Position numbers and translations under genes: made by a program. A DNA stretch of 64,000 nt from NCBI RefSeq assembly GCF_900113225.1, contig NZ_FOZE01000001.1, positions 124,001 to 188,000 of the forward strand, read 5' to 3'. The notes under the pieces are model-generated. The model worked only from the letters and a program-made list of their open reading frames with translations. It was not told the origin of the DNA and made no database searches. Of this stretch, positions 35,169 through 45,038 are shown piece by piece. Within the stretch, counting starts at the first letter, position 1; the number at the start of each line of letters is the position of its first letter. The stretch comes from Mitsuaria sp. PDC51. GTDB taxonomy: Bacteria; Pseudomonadota; Gammaproteobacteria; Burkholderiales; Burkholderiaceae_C.

Positions 35169-35294
35169 CCCTCACCGTACGGCGCCGCCAGGCAGCGCCG
35201 ATACTGTGATCATCGATGGCAGACCTCGGTCTGCCATTCTTCCTTGTTAGCGAGGGGCGGGCCGAGCGCCGGGCCGCCCCAAGCCGGCCCGCCA

Positions 35295-35336
35295 CCCCCT
35301 CGGGGGGGATAGAACGGGCCGCGGCCCGTTCTATCC
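35295..35336. repeat. C5-TC-G7 motif plus 30-bp perfect palindrome before fdh gene
   Basis: CCCCC-TC-GGGGGGG (35295-35308) runs into a palindrome, perfect from 35307 to 35336 with no spacer (arms G-GATAGAACGGGCCG and its complement). It ends 13 nt before the ATG of the molybdoenzyme gene, overlapping where a ribosome site would be. As RNA it would fold into a strong hairpin that could act as terminator, translation brake or processing site. Confidence 0.8.
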
Positions 35337-35349
35337 GGGGGCACCAACA

Positions 35350-37707
<2,358 letters not shown>

Positions 37708-37717
37708 GGATCGCCGC

Positions 37718-38083
37718 ATGAGCCGCGCTGACGCGTCCGCCGGCGACGAGGTCCACGACCGGGAGGGCGCGGACGGTGATGGCGGCGACGACGGTGGTCC
37801 GGGCGACATGGCCGCGCAGGCGCGTTTCGCGCTGGAGACGCTCGCCGAGCTGGACGCCGGCAACGGCGTGTCGCTGCCGCGGCTGGCCAAGCGCACCGGG
37901 CTGCGGGTCAGCGTGCTGCTGCGCCTGTACACGCTGATGAGCGACGCGCGCGTCGGCGACGAGCCGGGGCCCGGCTGGGTGCGGCTTCACGTCGACGAGG
38001 ACGGGCGCTGGATCGCGCGGATCACGCCGGTGGGCCGCGGTGACGAGGCGCCCGCTGCCGGCGACGGGGAGTCGACGGCATGA
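37718..38083 (+). CDS. small HTH-like protein between fdh and fdhD
   Basis: 121 residues from ATG 37718, 10 bp after the molybdoenzyme gene; its stop overlaps fdhD by 4 bp. The N-terminus is disordered and acidic (Asp/Gly). The middle 'ARFALETLAELDAGNGVSLPRLAKRTGLRVSVLLRLYTLM' looks like a winged-helix or HTH unit. The end 'WVRLHVDEDGRWIARITPVGR' would be a beta wing. The small partner Fdh4B sits at the same place in Methylobacterium; homology is not shown here. It could be a DNA-binding regulator or an assembly factor. Confidence 0.65.
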   Translation: MSRADASAGDEVHDREGADGDGGDDGGPGDMAAQARFALETLAELDAGNGVSLPRLAKRTGLRVSVLLRLYTLMSDARVGDEPGPGWVRLHVDEDGRWIARITPVGRGDEAPAAGDGESTA

Positions 38084-38955
38084 GCGGGACCTGCGCACTG
38101 CCGGGTGACGCGGAGGGCCGCGGTGAGGGCGGCGTCGGCGATCACGACGACGACGCACCACTGCCCGCCGCGCTGGTCGCGGTGCATCCGACGCGGCTCG
38201 GCGCCACGCGCGCGGCCGAGGAGGAATTCGTCGCCGAGGAGGTGCCCGTCGCGCTCGAGTACAACGGCCTGTCGCATGCGGTGATGCTGGCGACGCCGCT
38301 CGACCTCGAGGACTTCGCGCTGGGCTTCTCGCTGACGGAGGGCCTGCTGGCCTCGCCGGCGGACCTGCTCGACGTGGAAGTTCGCACGCGTCCGAATGGC
38401 GTGGCCCTGCAGCTGCGCGTGACCGCGCGTTGCGAGGCGCTGCTCAAGGAGCGTCGGCGCAGCATGGCCGGGCGCACCGGCTGCGGCCTGTGCGGGACAG
38501 ACAACCTCGACCAGGTCTTCCGGCCGCCGCAGCGGCCCGTGCCGCCGCTGCCGGACGCGCTGGCGGCGGATGAGGCGCTGGTGGCGGCGCTGTCGCGCGC
38601 GATGCGCGAGCTGGCGGCCGCGCAGCCCCTGCAGCAGCGCACCGGCGGCATCCACGCCGCCGCGTGGTGCGGCGTCGACGGCGCGGTGCGATGCGTGCGC
38701 GAGGATGTCGGGCGCCACAACGCGCTCGACAAGCTGATCGGCGCGATGGCGCGCGACGGCGTCGATGCCTCGCAAGGGTTCGCGGCGGTGACCAGCCGCG
38801 CGAGCTTCGAGATGGTCCAGAAGGCCGCGCTTGCCGGCATGCCGATGCTGGCGGCGGTCAGCGCACCCACGCACCTGGCGATCCGCACCGCGCAGGCCTG
38901 CGGGCTGCGGCTGGCGGGCTTCGTTCGCGACGGACGCGCGACGCTGTACGCCTGA
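38080..38955 (+). CDS. fdhD: FdhD sulfurtransferase for formate dehydrogenase maturation
   Basis: 291 residues from ATG 38080 (ATGA overlap with the preceding gene). The conserved redox/persulfide pair is C135-G-L-C138 in GRTGCGLCGTDN. Other FdhD stretches are 'VALEYNGLSHAVMLATPLDLEDFALGF' and 'VREDVGRHNALDKLIGA'. FdhD passes sulfur from IscS to the molybdenum cofactor to give the sulfido ligand active formate dehydrogenases need, so this completes the transporter-enzyme-maturase operon. The N-terminal extension (first ~40 residues) is acidic and low complexity. Confidence 0.95.
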   Translation: MSGTCALPGDAEGRGEGGVGDHDDDAPLPAALVAVHPTRLGATRAAEEEFVAEEVPVALEYNGLSHAVMLATPLDLEDFALGFSLTEGLLASPADLLDVEVRTRPNGVALQLRVTARCEALLKERRRSMAGRTGCGLCGTDNLDQVFRPPQRPVPPLPDALAADEALVAALSRAMRELAAAQPLQQRTGGIHAAAWCGVDGAVRCVREDVGRHNALDKLIGAMARDGVDASQGFAAVTSRASFEMVQKAALAGMPMLAAVSAPTHLAIRTAQACGLRLAGFVRDGRATLYA

Positions 38956-38988
38956 CGCGGTCTCGCGTCCTCGCGTGGCGTTGCCGCC

Positions 38989-39549
38989 TCAGAACTTGCA
39001 GGCCATGCCGAGCTGGGCCGCGATGTCGACCTGCGTCGAGCCGTCGCCCTTGCGGCCGAGCTTGGACGGCATGCGGAAGCGCCCGGCACATTCGGTGGCA
39101 TCGAGGCCCAGGCCGCGGAGCAGCTGCTTCGGCCCTTCCATGCCGATGCTCAGCGCGTGATGCGCGCGCTTGGGCGGCGGGCCGATCGGGGCGCCCTCGC
39201 GGGGGAGTTCGATGACCTGGATCTGGAGAGCCTGGTGCAGCATCGTGCTGCTGCCGTTGGTGCCGGCGGAGGGGCGCCCGGGTTGCATGCGGGCGCGCAG
39301 GGCGGCCAGCGAGGCTTGCAGCGCGAGCGGCCGGCGGGCGGCATTGGCGGCCGTGTCGATCTCGGCTTCCGACGCGGGCGAGGCCGGGGCGAGGACGTCC
39401 GGCGCCGAGGCCGCCGCATCCGGGAGGGACGGCGCCGCCGCGACCAGCCCGCTCATGCCGAGCGCCGCCAGCGCGCCGGCCCGCCGCCAGGCGCGTTGCC
39501 AAGCCCGTTCCCGAGCGCTTTGCCAAACACGTCGTGTCGCGTGTCCCAT
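38989..39549 (-). CDS. hypothetical secreted protein
   Basis: 186 residues from ATG 39549. An Arg/Trp-rich N-terminus (RAWQRAWRRA) and hydrophobic stretch (GALAALGMSGLVAAAP) form a likely signal peptide. The mature part has an Ala/Pro linker and a helix 'RRPLALQASLAALRARM'. A C-terminal domain follows with two Cys ('LGLDATECAGRF', 'AAQLGMACKF') that could form a disulfide. No family recognised. Convergent with fdhD. Confidence 0.6.
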   Translation of the reverse strand: MGHATRRVWQSARERAWQRAWRRAGALAALGMSGLVAAAPSLPDAAASAPDVLAPASPASEAEIDTAANAARRPLALQASLAALRARMQPGRPSAGTNGSSTMLHQALQIQVIELPREGAPIGPPPKRAHHALSIGMEGPKQLLRGLGLDATECAGRFRMPSKLGRKGDGSTQVDIAAQLGMACKF

Positions 39550-39687
39550 GCCGTCCTCCGTCCTTCAAGCGCGTGCCGCCACAGTGCGCGGCGCCGCTGA
39601 AGCGCTCCTGAAGCGGTGCTGAAGGGCGGCTGAAGGCGGGGTCGGGACTTCCCCGCGGACTGCGAGCGGACGCTGGCCCTCACCCCG

Positions 39688-39769
39688 CCCTCTCCCGCAA
39701 GCGGGAGAGGGAGAATTCCCGCGCCCCGCGCCCCGCGCCGCGGCGCTGTCCCGCAAGCGGGCGCGGGAG
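39688..39769. repeat. REP-like palindrome pair
   Basis: Copy 1 (39688-39711): CCCTCTCCCGC-AA-GCGGGAGAGGG, an 11-bp perfect stem with 2-nt loop. Copy 2 (core 39750-39761, about 39745-39769): CCCGC-AA-GCGGG with a degenerate outer stem. They lie between two genes reading in the same minus direction. The CCCTCTCCCGC...GCGGGAGAGGG form is a widespread bacterial REP type. Confidence 0.75.
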
Positions 39770-39779
39770 CAATCCGGCG

Positions 39780-40973
39780 CTAGTCGAGTGTCTGGCGGTA
39801 GCGCATCAGCGCGATCGTGCCGGCGACCAGCAGGAACACCAGCATCGGCCAGAGTTCCGGCAACAGCTGCATGAAGCCGTTGCCCTTGAGCATGATGCCT
39901 CGCACGATGCGCAGGAAGTGGGTCAGCGGCAGCGCCTCGCCGATCACCTGCGCCCAACGCGGCATGCCGCGGAACGGGAACATGAAGCCCGACAGCAGCA
40001 TCGACGGCAGGAAGAAGAAGAACGTCGCCTGCAGGGCCTGCAGCTGGTTCTTCGCCAGCGTCGAGAAGGTGAAACCCACCGCCAGGTTGGCCAGCATGAA
40101 CACGCCGATCATGGCCAGCAGCAGCGTGAAGCTGCCCGCCATCGGGATCTGGAACAGCAGCGCCGCGGCCAGGAGGATGACGCCCAGCTGCACGTAACCC
40201 AGCACGATGTAGGGCAGGATCTTGCCCACCATGACCTCCAGCGGTCGCACCGGCGTCGCGAGCAGGTTCTCCATCGTGCCGCGCTCGCGCTCGCGCGTCA
40301 TCGCCAGGCCGGTGAGCATCACCATCGTCATCGTCAGGATGGTGCCGATCAGGCCCGGCACGATGTTGTAGCGCGACAGGCCCTCCGGGTTGTAGCGCCG
40401 ATGGATGCGCCACTCGAAAGGCTGGCCGGCGGCGCTGCCCGTGGCGATCGACGTCGTCGGGGCGATGCCGCCTCCGGCGCCGCCGGATGTCCCGGCCGCC
40501 GCCGCGCCGACCAGGTCGCGCCGCAGCGCCTGCGCGCCAAGCTGCGCCAGCGCCGCCAGCGCGTTGCTGGACGCGGACGGATCGGTCGCATCGACGCTCA
40601 CCAGCACCGCCGGCCGCTCGCCGCGCAGGATGCGGCGGCTGAAGTCGGGCGGGATCACGATCAGGAACTGCACCTCGCCGTCCTCGACCATCGCGTCGCC
40701 GTCATGCTCCGAGGCCGGACGGGACTGGATGCGGAAATAGCCGCTCTGTTCCATGGCCGCCACCAGGCTGCGCGCCATCGGCCCGCGATCCTGCGTCACC
40801 ACGGCGGTGGGCAGTCCCTTCGGGTCGGTGTTGATCGCGTAGCCGAAAAGCAGCAGCTGCAGGATGGGCACGCCGACCGCCATCGCGAAGGTCGGCCGGT
40901 CGCGCAGCATCTGCTGGACCTCCTTGATGAAGATCGCCACCACGCGCGCGAGGCTGAAGCGGCGATCGGTCAT
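39780..40973 (-). CDS. ABC-2 type transporter permease (YhhJ/YbhR-like)
   Basis: 397 residues. N-terminal TM1 ('FAMAVGVPILQLLLFGYAI') is followed by a large extracytoplasmic domain (about 50-220), then five TM helices. The ABC-2 signature 'RERERGTMENLLATPVRPLEVMVGKILPYIVLGY' lies before TM3, and 'MLLSGFMFPFRGMP' before TM5. The start overlaps the ATPase stop by 4 bp. It is the only permease of the operon, so it likely works as a homodimer exporting a drug or hydrophobic compound. Confidence 0.92.
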   Translation of the reverse strand: MTDRRFSLARVVAIFIKEVQQMLRDRPTFAMAVGVPILQLLLFGYAINTDPKGLPTAVVTQDRGPMARSLVAAMEQSGYFRIQSRPASEHDGDAMVEDGEVQFLIVIPPDFSRRILRGERPAVLVSVDATDPSASSNALAALAQLGAQALRRDLVGAAAAGTSGGAGGGIAPTTSIATGSAAGQPFEWRIHRRYNPEGLSRYNIVPGLIGTILTMTMVMLTGLAMTRERERGTMENLLATPVRPLEVMVGKILPYIVLGYVQLGVILLAAALLFQIPMAGSFTLLLAMIGVFMLANLAVGFTFSTLAKNQLQALQATFFFFLPSMLLSGFMFPFRGMPRWAQVIGEALPLTHFLRIVRGIMLKGNGFMQLLPELWPMLVFLLVAGTIALMRYRQTLD

Positions 40974-42013
40974 CGCGCGCCCGCCCGGTCCGTGGGCCTT
41001 GCCGGGTGGGACGGCGTCGCGGTCGCCGCCTCGAAGTTGTCCGGTGTGCGGCTGATCAGGCTGATGAACACGTCTTCGAGGTTGGCCTCCGCCCGCGCCC
41101 AGCGCAGCCCGTCGCCGGCGCGGTGCGGCGCGATCGCCCGGTCGAGCGCGACCGCGTCCTGTCCCGCGACGTGCAGGCTGCTGCCGAACGCGGCGACGCT
41201 CAGCACGCCCTCGGCGCCGTTCAAGGCGGCGGAGACGGCGGTCAGTCGCTGCGGATCATCGGCGTGGAGCGCCCAGACGGTGAGGCCGGCCTGCGCGATG
41301 ATCTCGCGCTGCGTGCCGCGCGCGAGCAGCCGGCCGTAGGCGATGTAGGCGAGCTCGTGGCAGCGCTCGGCCTCGTCCATGTAATGCGTCGAGACCAGTA
41401 CCGTGATGCCGTCGGCGGCGAGCCGATGGATCTCGTCCCAGAAGTCGCGGCGCGCCTTCGGATCGACGCCGGCGGTCGGCTCGTCGAGCAGCAGCAGGCG
41501 AGGGTCATGCAGCAGGCAGGCGGCCAGCGCCAGCCGCTGTTTCCATCCGCCGGACAGGGCGCCGGCGAGCTGGTCCTGCCGCGTCTTCAGTCCGAGCCGT
41601 TCCAGCGCCTCGTCCACGCGGCGAGGCCGCGCGTCGAGTTCGAACAGCCGCGCGATGAAGTCCAGGTTCTGGCGGATGGAGAGGTCCTCGTAGAGCCCGA
41701 AGCGCTGCGTCATGTAGCCGACCTGGCGCTTGATCTCAGCCGCGCGCTGGCGCATGTCCAGGCCGAGGCAACGGCCCTCGCCCTCGTCGGGCGTGAGCAG
41801 TCCGCACAGCATCCGGATCGTGGTCGTCTTGCCGCTGCCGTTGGGGCCGAGGAAGCCGCAGATGCGCCCGCGTCCGAGTTGCAGGTCGACGTGGTCCACG
41901 ACGGTCCGCTGGCCGTAGCGTTTGGTCAGGCCGCGGACGTCGATGGCCAGGTCGCTCGCGGACGACCCGGCGCCGTCGCCGGGGAGCGTCGTCGGCGCGC
42001 TGCGCTCGGTCAT
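40970..42013 (-). CDS. ABC transporter ATPase (YbhF/CcmA-like)
   Basis: 347 residues from ATG 42013. Walker A 'GPNGSGKTTT' (about 59-68), Q-loop 'VGYMTQRFGLYEDLS', signature 'LSGGWKQRLALA' (a W where LSGGQ has Q), Walker B 'LLLLDEPTAGVD' and switch His in 'VLVSTHYMDEAE'. About 90 C-terminal residues after the ATPase core match the extension of drug-exporter ATPases. The signature variant is mild. Both ends overlap neighbours by ATGA, marking a tight HlyD-ATPase-permease operon. Confidence 0.94.
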   Translation of the reverse strand: MTERSAPTTLPGDGAGSSASDLAIDVRGLTKRYGQRTVVDHVDLQLGRGRICGFLGPNGSGKTTTIRMLCGLLTPDEGEGRCLGLDMRQRAAEIKRQVGYMTQRFGLYEDLSIRQNLDFIARLFELDARPRRVDEALERLGLKTRQDQLAGALSGGWKQRLALAACLLHDPRLLLLDEPTAGVDPKARRDFWDEIHRLAADGITVLVSTHYMDEAERCHELAYIAYGRLLARGTQREIIAQAGLTVWALHADDPQRLTAVSAALNGAEGVLSVAAFGSSLHVAGQDAVALDRAIAPHRAGDGLRWARAEANLEDVFISLISRTPDNFEAATATPSHPARPTDRAGAR

Positions 42014-43158
42014 GGGCGTCCGCCGGAAGCGGCCGATGCCGTCGACGCCGCGGCACCGGCCGTCGCAGGCGCTGCGCCCGCAGACGGGCGCACCTCCAGC
42101 GGCTGTCCCGGATGCAGGCGCGTCGCCTGCGCGGGATCGGGTCGGGCCTCGACCAGGAACACCAGTCGCGCCCGCTGGCTGTTGGAATAGATCACAGGCG
42201 GCGTGTACTCCGGTTGCGGCGAGATGTAGCTGATGCGCGCCGCGATCGGCGCGCCGCAGCCGTCGCAGCTCAGCAGCACCGCCTGTCCCTGGCGCAGGGA
42301 GGCCAGCTCCGGTTCCGGCACGTAGAAGCGCGCCTTGCGCTGCGACGGCGGCAGCAGCGCCACGACCGGCTGGCCGGCGTTGACGTACTCGCCGACGCGA
42401 TAGAAGGTGTCGTCGACCAGGCCGGCGGTTGGCGCGCGCTGCCGGGTCTGCGCTTCGCGCCACAGCTGCTGTTCGAGCGCGGCCGAGGCGGCTTCGGCAT
42501 TGGCGCGCGCGGCGGCCTGCTGATCGCTGCGCGCGGGTAGTTCCGCCACGCGCAGCGAGGACTCGAGCTCGCGCACGCGTTGGCGCGCCTGCGCCGCGGC
42601 GGCCCGGGCGTCGTCCAGCCGCGCCGCCGAGATGAAGCCCTGGCCGATCAGCTGCTGCTGCCGCGCCAGGTCGGTCTCCGCCAGCGCGGACTGCGCGCGC
42701 GCCTGTGCCAGTTGGGCCCGGCTCATCGCGATCTCGTCGGGACGGCGGCCCTTGGCGGCATCGGCCTGCTCCGCGCGGGCAGCGGCGAGTCGCGCATCGG
42801 CTTCGGCACGGGCGGCGCGCATCGGGGTGACGTCGATGCTGAACAGCGGCGCGCCGGCCGCCACGGTGTCGCCGCGCTGCACCTGGAGGTCGAGCAACTG
42901 GCCGGCGACCGGCGCCGCGACGTAGACCGGATCGCCTTCGGCATAACCGGACCAGGCTGGCGGCGGTTCGCGACCGCAGGCGGCGAGGGCCGCGGCGGCC
43001 AGCAGCGCCAGGACGGCATTCGCGCGACCTGCTTCCCGAGCCCCCGGAGCCTGCGGGGTCGCCGGGCCGGCCGCGCGGACCGCCTCGGCCTGGCGACCGA
43101 TCCGGACCCCATTCCAACGGAAGAGGCGGTGAGGCGGGCGGCGCGGCATCGTGGGCAT
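42010..43158 (-). CDS. HlyD/YbhG-family membrane fusion lipoprotein-like adaptor
   Basis: 382 residues from ATG 43158; the ATG at 43149 is an alternative. A hydrophobic stretch ends in 'AAALAAC' (possible lipobox, about residue 61). Then come a split lipoyl domain ('YVAAPVAGQLLDLQVQRGDTVAAGAPLF'), a long alpha-hairpin (about 120-245; Ala/Arg/Gln/Glu-rich) and the second half ('APTAGLVDDTFYRVGEYVNAGQPVVALL'). A CDGC cysteine pair in the barrel is noteworthy. It links the ABC exporter to the outer membrane. The operon order is adaptor, ATPase, permease. Confidence 0.9.
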   Translation of the reverse strand: MPTMPRRPPHRLFRWNGVRIGRQAEAVRAAGPATPQAPGAREAGRANAVLALLAAAALAACGREPPPAWSGYAEGDPVYVAAPVAGQLLDLQVQRGDTVAAGAPLFSIDVTPMRAARAEADARLAAARAEQADAAKGRRPDEIAMSRAQLAQARAQSALAETDLARQQQLIGQGFISAARLDDARAAAAQARQRVRELESSLRVAELPARSDQQAAARANAEAASAALEQQLWREAQTRQRAPTAGLVDDTFYRVGEYVNAGQPVVALLPPSQRKARFYVPEPELASLRQGQAVLLSCDGCGAPIAARISYISPQPEYTPPVIYSNSQRARLVFLVEARPDPAQATRLHPGQPLEVRPSAGAAPATAGAAASTASAASGGRP

Positions 43159-43314
43159 CGACGGCTTCTCCGGACGACGGGATGGCCGGGATTATTGCCC
43201 CTGACCCAGCTGCGCGCGCGAGTAGCCGGAGCGCCAACATCGGTCCACGCGGCTCGGCGACGTCCCCTCCGCCGACAGGGGCAAGGCGTGGGCGGCCCGG
43301 TGTTTAGATGATGG

Positions 43315-43338
43315 TCGACATTACATTATTCATGTCGA
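43315..43338. promoter_or_regulatory. inverted repeat upstream of SDR gene, probable operator
   Basis: TCGACAT (43315-43321) and ATGTCGA (43332-43338) flank an AT-rich 10-nt centre, TACATTATTC. It lies in the divergent region between the exporter operon and the SDR gene, about 50 bp before the SDR start. The A+T-rich centre stands out sharply here. Probable site of a dimeric regulator not encoded next to it. Confidence 0.6.
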
Positions 43339-43389
43339 GTGAAATTGAAAAAAGCCACTCCACCCCGTTCCACTGCTCAAGGATTCACC

Positions 43390-44091
43390 ATGGACTTCAA
43401 GAACACTGTCGCGCTGGTCACCGGCGCCAATCGCGGTCTCGGCAAGAGCTTCGTCAAGGCGCTGCAGGCCGCCGGCGTGAAGAAGATCTACGCGGCGGCG
43501 CGGGATCCGGCGTCCGTCGACCTGCCCGGCGTGACGCCGCTCCGGCTCGACGTCACCAAGCCGGACCAGATCGCCGCGGCGGTGCGGGCGGCGGGTGACG
43601 TCACGCTGCTGATCAACAACGCGGGCATCACCCGCGGCTCGCCGCTGCTGGGCGAGCAGGCGATCGCCGCGCTGCGCGATGAGTTCGAGACCAACGTCGT
43701 GGGGCCGCTCGAGCTGACCCGCGCGTTCGCGCCGGTGCTCAAGGAACAGGGCGGCGGCGCGGTGGTCAACGTGCTGTCGGTGCTGAGCTGGCTCAACCTG
43801 ACCGGCGCGGCGACCTACAGCGTGTCCAAGGCGGCGACCTGGTCGGTCACCAACGGACTGCGCCAGGAGCTGAAGGACCAGGGCACGGCGGTGCTGGGGC
43901 TGCACGTCGGTTTCATGGACACCGATATGACCGCGGGCATCGACGCACCGAAGACCGACCCGCTGGACGTCGCCCGGCAGGTGCTGGCGGCGCTGGCCGA
44001 CGGCAAGGACGAGGTCTATGCCGATGACATGACGCGCGCGGTGAAGGCGGGTCTGTCGGCGGAGCAGGGCAGCTACCGCGGCGGCGTCTGA
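43390..44091 (+). CDS. short-chain dehydrogenase/reductase (SDR)
   Basis: 233 residues from ATG 43390. Classical SDR: cofactor motif TGANRGLG (11-18), 'LLINNAGI', catalytic Ser region 'VVNVLSVLSWL', and the Tyr/Lys pair in TYSVSKAA. After the Rossmann core is 'GLHVGFMDTDMTAG'. An Arg/Ala after the glycine motif (AAARD) favours NADP. Substrate unknown. The start at 43390 is preferred over an upstream in-frame ATG at 43339 because it begins the Rossmann strand. Confidence 0.92.
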   Translation: MDFKNTVALVTGANRGLGKSFVKALQAAGVKKIYAAARDPASVDLPGVTPLRLDVTKPDQIAAAVRAAGDVTLLINNAGITRGSPLLGEQAIAALRDEFETNVVGPLELTRAFAPVLKEQGGGAVVNVLSVLSWLNLTGAATYSVSKAATWSVTNGLRQELKDQGTAVLGLHVGFMDTDMTAGIDAPKTDPLDVARQVLAALADGKDEVYADDMTRAVKAGLSAEQGSYRGGV

Positions 44092-44169
44092 GGCGGCGTT
44101 CGGGCCGCGGGCCAGGTGGCGGATGAGGTGGCAGGGCGCGGGAGCGGCGGCCACTTCGTGAAATTCCGC

Positions 44170-44196
44170 TCAAGTCGGCGCGGAATCGGCCGATAG
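44170..44196 (+). promoter_or_regulatory. sigma-28 (FliA) type promoter
   Basis: TCAAGTCG (44170-44177), an 11-nt spacer, then GCCGATAG (44189-44196). Compare the FliA consensus TAAAGTTT-N11-GCCGATAA. Spacing is exact and the -10 matches in 7 of 8. It sits 8 nt before the YjfB-type start codon, so the mRNA would begin almost at the ATG. Confidence 0.75.
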
Positions 44197-44203
44197 TGCC
44201 TGC

Positions 44204-44419
44204 ATGGTCATCACCAACTCCCCCAGCGTCGACGCCGCCGTCAGGCAGGCCTCCAACGGCACGCCGGGCACGGCCGGCAATGCCGCCAGCCTGCTGGTGC
44301 TGCGCAAGGCCATGGACGTCCAGGAAGCCGGCGCCGCCGCCCTGCTCGCCGCCTTGCCGCAGGCGCCGGCCCTGGCCACCGAGGGCACGCTCGGGCGGAA
44401 CATCAACACCTACGCCTGA
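44204..44419 (+). CDS. YjfB-type putative motility protein
   Basis: 71 residues from ATG 44204. The core 'ASLLVLRKAMDVQEAGAAALLAALP' and C-terminal 'LGRNINTYA' match YjfB-family small proteins (PF14070), which are linked to motility but not biochemically defined. The sigma-28-like promoter immediately upstream supports coregulation with late flagellar genes. No other flagellar gene is adjacent, and the gene is monocistronic. Confidence 0.82.
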   Translation: MVITNSPSVDAAVRQASNGTPGTAGNAASLLVLRKAMDVQEAGAAALLAALPQAPALATEGTLGRNINTYA

Positions 44420-44443
44420 TCCGGCGGCGCGGCGCAGTCCGCG

Positions 44444-44956
44444 TTACTCGCCGGGCAGGCGATAGGTGAAGACATAGAGGTGCTGTCCGTTGCGGGCCTC
44501 GATGCTCATGTCGCCGCTCAGGCCGGCCAGCTCGCCGGTGCCGGAGTCGGGCACGACGCGAACCGACAGCTGAGGTGCACCGCGCGTCATCTCGCCGAGG
44601 TGCATCAGCACGAAGGAGCCGCTGCGACCCGCAAGACGCCCTTCCACGCGCTCCATGGCGACATAGCCCGCCGAGCCGGGTGTCGCGCTGCGGAAGGACA
44701 GCATCTGTCCCATGCCGCTGGCCTCGAGGTCGCCGCGGAACTGCTTGTGGATCAGCGTCCGGGCCGGTTGAGCCGGCGCCTCGTTGGGTTCCAGTGGCTG
44801 GGCGGTGAGTCGCAGGTCGAAGAGGCCGCGCGCGACGCGGGCCGGCGCCATCGGCGCACTCGCGGAAACGGCAGGCGCTGAGGCCTCGGGCGCCGGGGCG
44901 GCCATCGCGGAACCTGCGGACAGGAGCGCGGCGATACTCGTCGCAAGAGCTGGCAT
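44444..44956 (-). CDS. DUF3224 family secreted protein
   Basis: 170 residues from ATG 44956, chosen because it begins a signal peptide (MPALATSIAALLSAGSAMAA); an upstream ATG near 45004 is possible. DUF3224 landmarks: 'KQFRGDLEASGMGQMLSF', 'GYVAMERVEGRLAGRSGSFVLMHLGEMTRG' and 'VVPDSGTGELAGLSGDMSIE'. The fold is an allene-oxide-cyclase-like beta-barrel. Most members lack a signal peptide; this one is exported. The gene is divergent from an AraC regulator whose start lies only 80 bp away. Confidence 0.85.
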   Translation of the reverse strand: MPALATSIAALLSAGSAMAAPAPEASAPAVSASAPMAPARVARGLFDLRLTAQPLEPNEAPAQPARTLIHKQFRGDLEASGMGQMLSFRSATPGSAGYVAMERVEGRLAGRSGSFVLMHLGEMTRGAPQLSVRVVPDSGTGELAGLSGDMSIEARNGQHLYVFTYRLPGE

Positions 44957-45038
44957 GGTGATCGGGACGGAGTTGATTTCGTCCCATTGCACCGGAACCG
45001 CCATCCCGGCGATAGGAAAAACACGACATCGGCATCGC

